In this document: positions 41,801 to 49,693 of the stretch, one piece after another
Layout: every line of letters begins with the position of its first letter
Numbering within the stretch: position 1 is the stretch's first letter
Source: JAKEFM01 sp035695825
GTDB lineage: Bacteria > Planctomycetota > UBA1135 > JAKEFM01
Assembly (NCBI GenBank): GCA_035695825.1
Contig: DASRRH010000022.1
Span: forward strand, 62,001 to 126,000
Reading direction: 5' to 3'
DNA length: 64,000 nt
Notes under the pieces: generated by a model
The model's input: only the letters and a program-made list of their open reading frames with translations
Told to the model about the DNA's origin: nothing
The model's database searches: none
Made by a program: the position numbers and the translations under genes

Positions 41801-43980
41801 CGGGTGGCGGCGGGGAGCTCGTTCGTGGGCGCGAGCGGGGCGAGCGCCTCCAGGGCGGCGGCCGCCTCGCCGGCCGCGAGGTGCGTTTCGGCGAGCGCCA
41901 GCCGCAGGCTCGCGTCCAAGGGCGCCGCCTCGAGGGCGTCGCGCAGGAGAGAAGCGGCCCGGGTGAACGCGAAGCCGGCGCGGAGGCGCTCCGCTCCCGC
42001 CAGCGCCGCCGCGACGCCTTCCCGGAGGCGTCCCGCGAGGAGGAGCAACGGCGCGAGGCGCTCGGGCGGCGCTCCGCGCTTGCGAAGCACGTCGGCGAGC
42101 GCGCCGCAGGTCTGCGGCGGCGGGGGGGGAAGGCGGGAGAGGCTCCGAGGGAGATCGGGACGGAGTCGGATCTCGCCGTCGAAGTCCGGCCCGCTCGCCC
42201 ACCCGACGTCGCGGAGCGCCGCGAAACCCTCCGGAAGGACCCCCGCCTCGCCGAAGAGGAGGGTCGCCTCGAGGGACCCGGCTCCCGCGAGGAGGATGGA
42301 GAGGGCCCGTGCCGCGGCGGGCGCGAGCCGGGCGGCCCGGGACTCGAGGATCGCCGACGGGGCGCCGAGGGAAGCGAGGTCGATCGCGCCGAAGGAAAGG
42401 CCTTCCTCCTCGAAGGAGATGGCGCCCCGGTCGAAGAGGTCGAAGAGGACCTCCGAGAGGACCGCCGGGTTCCCGCCGGTCGCGGTCAAAAGGGCCTTCG
42501 CGAGGTCGGCCAACGACTCCCCCCCGCGCCGCGCGCCCGGCAGGGACTGGAGGAAGGAGTGGATCTCCGCCTCGGTCAGGCCCTCGAGGCGGATGGTCGA
42601 GGCGGAGGACTCGAGACCCGCCAGGCCGGCGCGCTCGCGCTCCGAGAGGCCGGTCGGATCGGCCGAGAGGACGAGCAGGGGGGCGGAGGGGGAAAGCTCG
42701 AGGCGGCGGGCGGCGCGGAGGATGGCCTCGCGCCCTCCCTCGTCCATCCGGTGGAGGTCGAGGACCGCGGCGGCCGCGCGGGCTCCGAGCTCGAGGAGCG
42801 CGGCGGCGGTCGCCTCGATCCCTTCGGTCGCGACGGAGGCGGCGCCGGACGTCGGGTCGAGACCGAGGGGCGCCTCGAGCGCCGGGAGAAGCGCCTCGCG
42901 CCCCGACCGCGCGAGGATCTCGCGAACGGCCCCCGGAGAGGCGCACGCAGCCCCCTCGACGACGCGGACGGGGATGTCGGCGAACGAGAGCCGCGCGACC
43001 GCCGCGCGGGCCGCCTCCCGCGCGCCGCACCCGTCGGGGCCGAGGGCGAGGAAGAGCCGCGGCCCCCCCTCCCCTCGCCCGGCGCGCACGGCGGCCGTCG
43101 CCCACACCTCCACCTTCGAGCGCTCGGCCCCGAGGGGGTCGACGCGGAGCGCGCTCCGCGCCGTCTCCGGGGTCTCGACCGGGATCGGGCGGGAGCGATA
43201 GCGGTTGAGGAAGCGCAGGACGTCGGCCGCGCGCGCCGGCCGGAGCGCGCGCTCGGCCTCCGTGAGCCGCCCGACGAGGTCGCGCAAATGAGGCGGCCAC
43301 GCCGACGCGTCGATCCCCGCCGCCTCGAGGAAGGTCCGCGCGGGGAACGCCCGGTAGAAGCTCGCGGGCTCGACCGGGAACGGTCCGTGGAGGAGGTAGG
43401 CGAGGAGGGCCCCGAGGGAGAAGAGGTCGGCGCGCCCGTCGACCTCCTCCCGTCGCAGGACCTCCGGCGCGGCGAAGAATACGGTCCCCCCGCTCGCCGA
43501 ATCCCCCTCGCGTGCGGCGAGTCCGAAGTCCGCCAGCTTGACGGGGGTCGGCGCGTCGGACCTCACGCGCAGGACGTTGCCGGGCTTGAGGTCGAGGTGG
43601 ACGACGCCGCGCGCGTGCAAGTAGCCGAGGGCACGCGCGACCTCGATCAGGACCGCGAGGGCCTCCTTCGGCTCGAGAGGGGCGGCGGCCGCGAGGTCGC
43701 CCCCTTCCGCGAATTCGCGGGTGAGGTAGGGCCGCCCATCCGCCGTCCCGCACTCGAGGATCGCCGCGAGGCTCGGGTGGTGGAGTCCGCGCAGAGCCTC
43801 GAACTCCGTCGCCGGGCCGCCCCGGGAGTAGATCTTCAGGATCTTGCGCCGGTTGGCATCCTGGAGGTCCTCGACGAGGTGGACCTCGCCCTCGCCGTCG
43901 TCCCGATAGGTATGGACGGCCCGGTAACGCCCTGCAAACTCCATCCGAGCCTGGATCTTAAGCGTCCTCGCGTCCGGCAT
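38896..43980 (-). CDS. Ser/Thr kinase-ATPase-helical repeat-GAF-sigma-54 activator-Fis fusion regulator
   Basis: 1694 residues from the ATG ending at 43980 (an ATG ending at 43944 is an alternative). Order: protein kinase at about 10-290 with invariant-Lys region RKILKIY, catalytic loop HLDLKPGN (non-RD type), DFG in LADFGLAA and APE. Then an AAA_16/STAND-like ATPase at about 310-590 whose P-loop GPDGCGARE lacks the usual Lys. About 550 residues of TPR-like helices follow, then a GAF domain (about 1205-1345). The sigma-54 AAA+ domain (about 1395-1625) has Walker A GESGTGKD, an intact GAFTGA loop and Walker B LFLDEIGE. A Fis-type helix-turn-helix ends the protein (AARRLGIARATIYAKIKKYG). It should activate sigma-54 promoters in response to signals sensed by the GAF/TPR parts. 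A sigma-54 site lies in front of the divergent gene. Confidence 0.9.
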   Translation of the reverse strand: MPDARTLKIQARMEFAGRYRAVHTYRDDGEGEVHLVEDLQDANRRKILKIYSRGGPATEFEALRGLHHPSLAAILECGTADGRPYLTREFAEGGDLAAAAPLEPKEALAVLIEVARALGYLHARGVVHLDLKPGNVLRVRSDAPTPVKLADFGLAAREGDSASGGTVFFAAPEVLRREEVDGRADLFSLGALLAYLLHGPFPVEPASFYRAFPARTFLEAAGIDASAWPPHLRDLVGRLTEAERALRPARAADVLRFLNRYRSRPIPVETPETARSALRVDPLGAERSKVEVWATAAVRAGRGEGGPRLFLALGPDGCGAREAARAAVARLSFADIPVRVVEGAACASPGAVREILARSGREALLPALEAPLGLDPTSGAASVATEGIEATAAALLELGARAAAAVLDLHRMDEGGREAILRAARRLELSPSAPLLVLSADPTGLSERERAGLAGLESSASTIRLEGLTEAEIHSFLQSLPGARRGGESLADLAKALLTATGGNPAVLSEVLFDLFDRGAISFEEEGLSFGAIDLASLGAPSAILESRAARLAPAAARALSILLAGAGSLEATLLFGEAGVLPEGFAALRDVGWASGPDFDGEIRLRPDLPRSLSRLPPPPPQTCGALADVLRKRGAPPERLAPLLLLAGRLREGVAAALAGAERLRAGFAFTRAASLLRDALEAAPLDASLRLALAETHLAAGEAAAALEALAPLAPTNELPAATRATAARALGEAKALLGRAEEALEALREARSALPSPSLPERARRARAESFVHFQRGAFDEAERVLEEAAGAVSGLEKERLRIAIGAARVRRGDIGGAREILEKTAARLREAGDEVGTAQALVNLAVAYRRAGETRAAIEALREARSRYGRAGRFVLTAVAAHNLGVALKDLGLLPEAREALRDALALRDALGDSYAAASSRASLGILELERGDPARALALLDAAAPAFRPALHPKETATVLVRRGEALLALDRPAEARESFRAALSLPACAEIQPERLEGEIGLALLDVASGFPEEAAARLLRFEEDHPGLADARARTNLTRAAIRVALARGDADLARERIASLRSTPVEATGELDLLDGLARELAGDRNRAREAFERAADRAERAGALGIRARAAAAAACLREEGGERAAFRERLHEFEEAAAALGLARSSRLVLLGGELDRRLAASERREAGAAEPAVPGFSLDAMRTILAINKRLIGGASRDDLLRFILESAVALANARRGFLLLLRGNAIEFEGATSLDRGPIPGPAREISHSIVHRAVRDGKPVLTTNARADERFGDLRSVADLDLRSVACVPFRTGGEVDGALYVDNPIREGVFTERTLDMLEALADQAALALAAVRGREELERLHEQLRGRLREQEVALRAAESDRTVERASRDAPALVARSAPMLAVLDTLARVAPTDLSILLEGESGTGKDLFAREIHRRSRRAARPFVTINCAAVPENLLESEFFGSVRGAFTGADRDRPGLLEAADGGTLFLDEIGEMPVGLQAKLLRALEEGEFRPVGGREPRRADVRVLAATNRDLGREISGGNFREDLYYRLRGVSIRVPSLADRAEDLPALVEAFLERLNARHGASKTMASEVRRALARRAWPGNVRELENEVARLFFLSGDAIEDPSLLSAPAFAPPAEGKALVAVKTMKELEAEAIALALRECRGDKDAAARRLGIARATIYAKIKKYGISG

Positions 43981-44004
43981 CGGGATTCGGGATCCGGAAT
44001 CCGG
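43981..44004. promoter_or_regulatory. Imperfect palindrome, candidate activator-binding site
   Basis: CGGGATTCGG-GATC-CGGAATCCGG has arms complementary at 8 of 10 positions. It is about 45-70 bases upstream of the sigma-54 core site at 44048 and immediately upstream of the activator gene. Fis-type HTH domains of sigma-54 activators bind such dyads, so it could serve both autoregulation and activation of the divergent gene. Confidence 0.5.
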
Positions 44005-44047
44005 ACGGGTTCGTCGCCCGGCGAGTTCCGAGCCGGCCCCAACCGAA

Positions 44048-44062
44048 TGGTACGGGCCTTGC
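44048..44062 (+). promoter_or_regulatory. Sigma-54 (-24/-12) promoter
   Basis: TGGTACGGGCCTTGC matches the consensus TGGCAC-N5-TTGC at nine of the ten defined bases, with exact GG-N10-GC spacing (GG 44049-44050, GC 44061-44062). Transcription would start at about 44074 and the downstream gene begins at 44139. The adjacent divergent gene encodes a sigma-54 activator with an intact GAFTGA loop. Confidence 0.75.
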
Positions 44063-44138
44063 CCCGCTCGGATCGAAGCCGCCGCCCGCACCGTCGGACG
44101 ACGGCGATCGTCGAGGGCTCCGCCAAAGAGGTTCGGCC

Positions 44139-45731
44139 ATGGCTCGACCGCGCTGCGCTCCCGTCACGCTCCTGGTCGCCCTGCTCTCCCCTGCGTCGCC
44201 CGGCGACGCGATCACCGGCCACGTCTACGGGCCCGCGGGTCCTCCCTCGGATCCCGGAGTTCCCGGCGTCGACCTCGACGTTTTCGACCAAGCGACCGGC
44301 GTCCGGCTGAACACCCCGAACGACACGACGGGCGTCGGGGGGGACTTCACGGTCGTCGTCCCCCCGGGCCTCTATCGCATCACGTTCGACCCGTCGGGGG
44401 CGCCCGGACCGTTGCTCGCGCCGAAACAGATCTTCGACGTCGCCGTCGCGGGTACGGCCGATCTCGACGTCTTGCTCGGCGGGGTGGTGCTCGCCGACGG
44501 CATCCAGGTGACCGGTCAGGTCGTCGGGCCGGGGGGACAAGGAGTCTCCGACGCCGACCTCGACCTGATCGTCCCCGGGACGGACCCGCCCGTGAAGATG
44601 TTCACTCCGGGGGACAACACGGACCTCCTCGGGTTCTTCTCCTTCGTGACGGAGCCGGGGACGTACTCCGTGCAGGTGCAGCCGCACGTGTCGGCGAGGC
44701 TTCTCGTCGGAGAGTTCGGACCCGTGGCGATGTCCCTCCCGGGGCCGGCGGACCTCGGCACGCTCCCCCTCGCCGCCGGGGTCTTCCTCTCGGGCACCGT
44801 CCTCTCCGCCGGCGGGGCGCCGCTCGCGGGCGTCGACGTCGACGTCCTCTTCGCGGGGACGCAGGAGGAGGTCCCCCTCGTCGACGACGTCACGGGCTCG
44901 GACGGGACCTACCTCACGGTCGTCCCGACCGGCACCTTCGACGTCACGTTCACGCCGGCGACCTGCTCGGCCTTCGGGGCCGCGACCGTGCAGGACTTCG
45001 CGATCGCCGGCGACGCCCTGCTCGACGCGACGCTCTCCCTGCCCACCTCGGGCGGAACCCCGACGCCGATCGCCCTCGGCAACCGGTTCGCGGGGTCCTT
45101 CTCCGCTTGCGACGACCTGGACGAGATCTCGTTCGAGGGGGTGGCGGGGATGCTCGCCTCGATCGACGCGCGGCGGAGCACGGGAAGCGCGAGGCCGGGG
45201 TTCGTCCTGATCGCCCCTTCGAGCGCGGTCCTCGATCTCGCCCCGTTCACGAGCATCGGCGCGAGCGGGACGAAGGCGACCTCCGTCCCGCTCCCCGAGA
45301 CGGGGACCTATCACGTGGTGGTCCTCTCCGCGAACGGGTCGCCCGGGCCCTACTCGGTCCGCACGAAGGGGAAGGCCGCGGCCACTCTGAAGAAGGTCCT
45401 CGCGACCGGTGCGGTGGCGGCCTCGGGAGCGACGGTCGACGTCGCCTTCGCGGCGCTCGCAGGCGGCACGCTCAAGGGAAAGGTCCTCTCCGGCGGGAGC
45501 GGGCTCGATCCCTCGGTCGAACTGGTGGGCCCGGGCGATACGCCGATCTCCCTCGACGGATGGACCGTGTCGAAGCCGGGGGTCTCCGTCTCGCTCCTCG
45601 GCGTCCCCCTCCCGGCGACGGGGGCGTACACGCTGCGCGTGGGGGGAGCGAACGGCACGACCGGCGCGTTCACGGCCCAGTTGAAGGTCGGCTTCCCCAA
45701 GGTCCCTCCGACCGTCGTCCTCGAGCCCTGA
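44139..45731 (+). CDS. Secreted carboxypeptidase-regulatory-like repeat protein under sigma-54 control
   Basis: 530 residues with signal peptide (APVTLLVALLSPASPGDA). Three transthyretin-like repeats occupy about residues 25-300 (GVDLDVFDQATGVRL, SDADLDLIVPG, GVDVDVLFAGTQ), clearly related to those of the protein at 37324. The C-terminal 230 residues differ from that paralogue: two similar beta-domains (GTYHVVVLSANGSPGPYSVR and GAYTLRVGGANGTTGAFTAQ) of the pre-peptidase C-terminal (PPC) type. It is probably a cell-surface or extracellular structural protein. Expressed from the sigma-54 promoter at 44048 and followed by a strong hairpin. Confidence 0.8.
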   Translation: MARPRCAPVTLLVALLSPASPGDAITGHVYGPAGPPSDPGVPGVDLDVFDQATGVRLNTPNDTTGVGGDFTVVVPPGLYRITFDPSGAPGPLLAPKQIFDVAVAGTADLDVLLGGVVLADGIQVTGQVVGPGGQGVSDADLDLIVPGTDPPVKMFTPGDNTDLLGFFSFVTEPGTYSVQVQPHVSARLLVGEFGPVAMSLPGPADLGTLPLAAGVFLSGTVLSAGGAPLAGVDVDVLFAGTQEEVPLVDDVTGSDGTYLTVVPTGTFDVTFTPATCSAFGAATVQDFAIAGDALLDATLSLPTSGGTPTPIALGNRFAGSFSACDDLDEISFEGVAGMLASIDARRSTGSARPGFVLIAPSSAVLDLAPFTSIGASGTKATSVPLPETGTYHVVVLSANGSPGPYSVRTKGKAAATLKKVLATGAVAASGATVDVAFAALAGGTLKGKVLSGGSGLDPSVELVGPGDTPISLDGWTVSKPGVSVSLLGVPLPATGAYTLRVGGANGTTGAFTAQLKVGFPKVPPTVVLEP

Positions 45732-45737
45732 TCCCGG

Positions 45738-45790
45738 CGGGCGATCCCTTGCGGGGAAGAGCCGGCGGCGGTTTCCGCAAGGGTCGCCCG
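45738..45790. terminator. Bidirectional terminator hairpin between convergent genes
   Basis: A 16-bp stem with one bulged T: 45738-45754 pairs with 45775-45790 around a 20-base loop. It starts seven bases after the stop of the repeat protein, between it and the convergent response-regulator gene. No T-run is present. Length and position make it the clearest terminator-like structure in the window. Confidence 0.65.
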
Positions 45791-45855
45791 GCTGTCCACC
45801 CGAAGCGACCCCGCTTCCTCGGGCTCCCCGGAGCGAACGACCCTCCGCGCCGCGG

Positions 45856-47280
45856 TCAGGCCGGGGCGGATTCCGCCGCCCCGTCCCTCTCGGAGGGGAC
45901 CTCGAGCCGGAACTTCTCGATCCGGTAGCGGATCTGGGCGCGGTTGATCCCGAGCAGGCGCGCCGCGCGGGCTCGGTTGCCGTTCGTGAGGGCGAGCGCC
46001 TGGCGGACGAAGTCCTTCTCGACATCCTCGAGGACGACCCCCTTCGCGGGGAGGCGGAACGCCGCGACCCCGTTCCCGTCCCCGTCGCGGGGGGCGACGG
46101 GCCTCCCCCCCTGGATCTCGAGGGGAAGGTCGGCGACGTCGAGGATCTCCCCGTCGCAGAGGAGGACCGCGCGCTCGATCGCATTGCGCAGCTCGCGGAC
46201 GTTGCCGGGCCAGGGGTACCGGGCCAGGGCGTCGCGACCCGCGGGGGTGAAGCCGGTCACGTTCTTCTTGAACTCCCCGTTGAAGTGGAGGAGGAAGCGC
46301 CGCGCGAGGGGATCGACGTCCTCCGTCCGCTCGCGCAGCGCGGGAATCCGGATCGGGATGACCTTGAGGCGGTAGTAGAGGTCGCGGCGGAAGCGCCCCT
46401 CCTCGACGTCCGCGTCGAGGTCCTTGTTCGTCGCGGCGACGATGCGGACGGAGACCTGGATGTCCCGCGTCCCGCCGACGCGGCGGAAGATCTTCTCCTC
46501 GAGGATCCGCAGGAGCTTCGCCTGCAGGTTCGCGGAGAGGTCCCCGATCTCGTCGAGGAAGACGGTCCCTCCGTCGGCGAGCTCGAAGAGCCCCTTCTTC
46601 TGGGCGCGGGCGTCCGTGAAGGCTCCCCGCTCGTGGCCGAAGAGCTCCGACTCGAGGAGGGTCTCCGGGATCGCGGTGCACGTCACGTTGAGGAAGGGGC
46701 GCTCGGCGGCCCGCCCCTCGTAGTGGAGGGCGCGGGCGACGAGCCCCTTGCCGACTCCCGATTCCCCGAGGAGGAGGATCGTCGTCGCCTCGCTCTGGGC
46801 GACGCGGCGGATCATCCGCGCCACCTCCTTCATCGCCGGACTCTCCGCGACGAGGTTGCCGACGCCGCACTCGCGCCGGTCCTGCTCGCGCTGCCGCGAG
46901 ACCTCGCGGCGCAGCGTCGAGGCGTCGATGGCGCGGCCGACGGTGAGGAGGAGGTCGGAGATCTCGAAGGGCTTGACCAGGTAGTCGTAGGCCCCTTGCT
47001 TGATCGCCGCGACCGCTCCCTCGACGCTCGCGTGGGCCGTCATCATTACGACGGGGAGGTCGGGGTCGAGGGCCCGGAGCGACTTCAGGACCTCTTCCCC
47101 GGAGCGATCGGGGAGGCGGATGTCGAGGAGCGCGAGGTCGGGCGTCTCCCGGGTGGCCGCCTCCACCGCAGCCCCTCCGGTGTCGGCCTCCTCGACGGCG
47201 TACCCGGCCTGCTCGAGCCGCGTCCGGAGCGACCAGCGGATCATCTTCTCGTCGTCGACGACCAGGATGCGGACGGCCAT
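45856..47280 (-). CDS. NtrC-family response regulator (REC-AAA+-Fis) with GAFTDA loop
   Basis: 474 residues. The receiver domain (about 1-120) has the acidic pair in VVDDEKMIRWSL, phospho-acceptor Asp in LALLDIRLPD, MMTAH and YDYLVKPF. The AAA+ domain has Walker A LGESGVGKG, sensor and arginine-finger regions, and Walker B FLDEIGD. The sigma-54 contact loop reads GAFTDA instead of GAFTGA. A Fis HTH ends it (AARLLGINRAQIRYRIEKF). No histidine kinase is adjacent, so it is an orphan within the window. Divergent from the cytochrome cluster with 310 bases between, it is the natural candidate regulator for that cluster. The GAFTDA change may weaken or alter sigma-54 contact, though this variant occurs naturally in some homologues I recall. 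Confidence 0.92.
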   Translation of the reverse strand: MAVRILVVDDEKMIRWSLRTRLEQAGYAVEEADTGGAAVEAATRETPDLALLDIRLPDRSGEEVLKSLRALDPDLPVVMMTAHASVEGAVAAIKQGAYDYLVKPFEISDLLLTVGRAIDASTLRREVSRQREQDRRECGVGNLVAESPAMKEVARMIRRVAQSEATTILLLGESGVGKGLVARALHYEGRAAERPFLNVTCTAIPETLLESELFGHERGAFTDARAQKKGLFELADGGTVFLDEIGDLSANLQAKLLRILEEKIFRRVGGTRDIQVSVRIVAATNKDLDADVEEGRFRRDLYYRLKVIPIRIPALRERTEDVDPLARRFLLHFNGEFKKNVTGFTPAGRDALARYPWPGNVRELRNAIERAVLLCDGEILDVADLPLEIQGGRPVAPRDGDGNGVAAFRLPAKGVVLEDVEKDFVRQALALTNGNRARAARLLGINRAQIRYRIEKFRLEVPSERDGAAESAPA

Positions 47281-47590
47281 GGGAGGGGGGGAGGGTTGTC
47301 GCTCCCCGTCAAATTATCGACGCCTGGATCAAGGAATCGCCACCGCCGGGGGCCCGGAGCCCGACTCGCGAATCCGGAGACCCCGAAGGGACGCCATGGA
47401 GGAGGTCCCGCAAACCGGGAGCCAGACGGGGATCCATGTCCTCGCTCGGAGCATGGGGTGATCCCCGGCGAGGCGTCCCGGGTGGCGGGCGCCCCCCCGG
47501 TTCCGGTATGAACTCCCCCCCGAGATCCTCGTACGACATTTGCGGAGGGCTCGCTCGCGGTGCCGGTGCCCCCCCGGTGAGGGATTCCCC
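47281..47590. other. Divergent control region between response regulator and cytochrome cluster
   Basis: 310 bases, no gene. It includes an AT-richer patch (caaattatcga near 47310) just upstream of the regulator gene and an inverted repeat at 47428-47466. I searched both strands for a GG-N10-GC sigma-54 site with a TTGC core and found no convincing one here. Confidence 0.45.
47428..47466. promoter_or_regulatory. Inverted repeat, possible activator site upstream of the cytochrome cluster
   Basis: GGGGATC (47428-47434) pairs with GATCCCC (47460-47466), extended inward by CATG/CATG with a four-base bulge. It lies about 125 bases upstream of the first cytochrome gene and 150 bases from the response-regulator start, the usual distance for an enhancer-type site. 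Confidence 0.35.
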
Positions 47591-49651
47591 ATGAGCTCTG
47601 GACGCAGCTCTTTCGGACGAATCCGCCGCCCGCGTCGCCTCCGTCGAGTGGTCTCCACTGCGCGTGCGCTCCTTCCGGCCCTCCTTCTCGCCGCCTGCTC
47701 CTCAGGGGGAGGCGGGGACGACGGCGGGTCGCGCGCCGTCAGGGGCGAGGTGCGGGACGGCGCCGGCGAGCCGGTCGTCGGCGCGACCGTGGTCCTCGTC
47801 CCCGCGGATCAGATCGACACGACCCCGATCACGGGGGCGTCCGTCCAGAGCGGCGCGGCCGCGGCCCACGACGAACCGCTCGAGGATCTCCTCGCGTCCG
47901 CGCCCTCTTCCTCCTTTCCCCAAGCGGTCACCGGTTCGACCGGCAGGTACAAGATCTCCGGGGTTCCCGAGGGGGACTACTACTTCTTCGTCCAGCCGTC
48001 GGCGAGCGACGCGGAGCACGTTCCGGGCGGGAGCCGGAGCCGGAGGGCGACGCCGTCGGACTCCTTGCTCGGCACCTCGGTCGACCTCGAGGTCTCCTCC
48101 TCGCCTCCCGCGAGCGCGACCTACGTCGGATCGACGACTTGCCTCGCGTGCCACAGGGAACGCCTCGGCGCGATCGAGACGGCGCACTTTTTCCCGTTGC
48201 GCGTGCCCGGGGCTGTCTCGGATCTCCAGGACACCTCCCGGTATCCGAACATCGACGCGAGCCTCGCGAACTTCCCCTCGGTCGCCGCCTTCACGAGCGG
48301 GACCGTCCTCTGGTACTCGAACTTCAACCCTTCGATCAGCGGGCCGGACAAGTTCACGGTCGGCCTCTCCGATCCCACGCCCTCGGGAGCGACGCTCTAC
48401 CTCAAGGCCTATCTCTGGAGGGACGCCGCCGGCGGGCAGTACAAGGTCACGATCCAGAACGTGATCAACCCCGCCGACCCTCTCTCGCCGGCGACGTTCG
48501 TCGTCCGTCTCGTGCAGGGCGGGGCGATCTTCAAGCAGCGATACCTGCTCGAGGTCCCGGGGCTGCTCGGTCTCTACCCGTTCGCGCAGTTCAACTTCGA
48601 GGGGAACGAGGCCTCCTACGACCGGAGCCGCAAGGTCTACGTCGACTACCGGATGGACAGTTTCTGGAACGCGGCCTCGAACACGCTCCAGACGCCTCCG
48701 GGGTCCCGGGCGTGGCAGGGGAACTGCGCCTCGTGCCACTTCACCGGTTTCTCGACGACCTTCAACGCCCCGACGAGCGAGTGGCTCGCCGACGCGGTCG
48801 ACGACCCCGGCGGCGCCTTCGACATCGACGGGGACGGGTCGACCGACGAGGTCGGCGTCGGCTGCGAGAGCTGCCACGGGCCGGGATCGGCGCACGTCGC
48901 GGCCGCCGCGCCGCGGTTCATCGTGAATCCGGCGAACCTCTCCCCCGAGCGCGCGAACCTCGTCTGCGGGCGCTGCCACGACCGGCCGAAGGGGGCGGGG
49001 ACCGTGCAGGACGAGGAGCCCCTCAACGCGGCGAACGAGTTCGCGCGGCCCGGCGTCGGCCGCGCCGAGTGGCTCGCGAACTTCACCTCCGTCAACGGGC
49101 CCGCGGCGGGCGACCTCTGGGTCGATTCCCTCCACTCGAAGAAGCACCACCAGCAGTACGCGGACCTCCTCAAGTCGAAGCACTATCGCAACGGCACCAT
49201 CCTCGTCACCTGCGCCGACTGCCACACGTCGCACGGCGAGTCGACGCAGCGGTGGGGCCTGCGCGGGGACCCCGAGGACCCCGAGAGCGCGCTCTGCCAG
49301 TCCTGCCACCTGGTCGAGCCCCTCCCCCACATGCTCGCGGAGACCGGCTCCTACCACGCCGGGCTGCAGACGACGTGCGTCGCCTGCCACATGCCGGAGA
49401 CGGGGAAGACAGGCTCGGGGCACTACGGCTACCTTCTCGGGCAGCCGACCGGGAGCCCGGCGACGGACCCTTCTCTCGTCTACTGGGTCAACGACATCTC
49501 CTCCCACGCCTTCGACGTCCCCTCGAAGTTCTCTCCGGGCGTCGCCGGGGTCCTCCCGGGGAACGCGATGCCGGTGCCCTACACGAACTCCTGCGGCACG
49601 TGCCACGATCCGAGTTCGCTCCCCTGGACTCCGCCGTCGACGGATCGTTAG
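47591..49651 (+). CDS. Octahaem c-type cytochrome lipoprotein
   Basis: 686 residues from ATG 47591. Lipoprotein signal with lipobox LLAAC followed by a Gly/Asp/Ser-rich linker. A carboxypeptidase-regulatory-like beta-domain (VRGEVRDGAGEPVVGATV ... GVPEGDYYFF) occupies about residues 50-165. Eight CxxCH haem sites follow: CLACH, CASCH, CESCH, CGRCH, CADCH, CQSCH, CVACH and CGTCH. The central part is CESCHGPGSAH, a motif common in cytochrome c554-like modules. Lipid anchoring plus a beta-domain suggests that it is held at the outer membrane. First gene of the cytochrome cluster, followed after 42 bases by a porin-like barrel, an arrangement that recalls porin-cytochrome conduits. Confidence 0.88.
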   Translation: MSSGRSSFGRIRRPRRLRRVVSTARALLPALLLAACSSGGGGDDGGSRAVRGEVRDGAGEPVVGATVVLVPADQIDTTPITGASVQSGAAAAHDEPLEDLLASAPSSSFPQAVTGSTGRYKISGVPEGDYYFFVQPSASDAEHVPGGSRSRRATPSDSLLGTSVDLEVSSSPPASATYVGSTTCLACHRERLGAIETAHFFPLRVPGAVSDLQDTSRYPNIDASLANFPSVAAFTSGTVLWYSNFNPSISGPDKFTVGLSDPTPSGATLYLKAYLWRDAAGGQYKVTIQNVINPADPLSPATFVVRLVQGGAIFKQRYLLEVPGLLGLYPFAQFNFEGNEASYDRSRKVYVDYRMDSFWNAASNTLQTPPGSRAWQGNCASCHFTGFSTTFNAPTSEWLADAVDDPGGAFDIDGDGSTDEVGVGCESCHGPGSAHVAAAAPRFIVNPANLSPERANLVCGRCHDRPKGAGTVQDEEPLNAANEFARPGVGRAEWLANFTSVNGPAAGDLWVDSLHSKKHHQQYADLLKSKHYRNGTILVTCADCHTSHGESTQRWGLRGDPEDPESALCQSCHLVEPLPHMLAETGSYHAGLQTTCVACHMPETGKTGSGHYGYLLGQPTGSPATDPSLVYWVNDISSHAFDVPSKFSPGVAGVLPGNAMPVPYTNSCGTCHDPSSLPWTPPSTDR

Positions 49652-49693
49652 GGAGAACGGGACCGACGACCTCCGGAGAACGTCCGGCCATCG

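Noticed and set aside
45739..45752. GG-N10-GC with TTGC downstream of the 44139 gene
   Set aside because: It lies inside the terminator stem and points at the end of a convergent gene.
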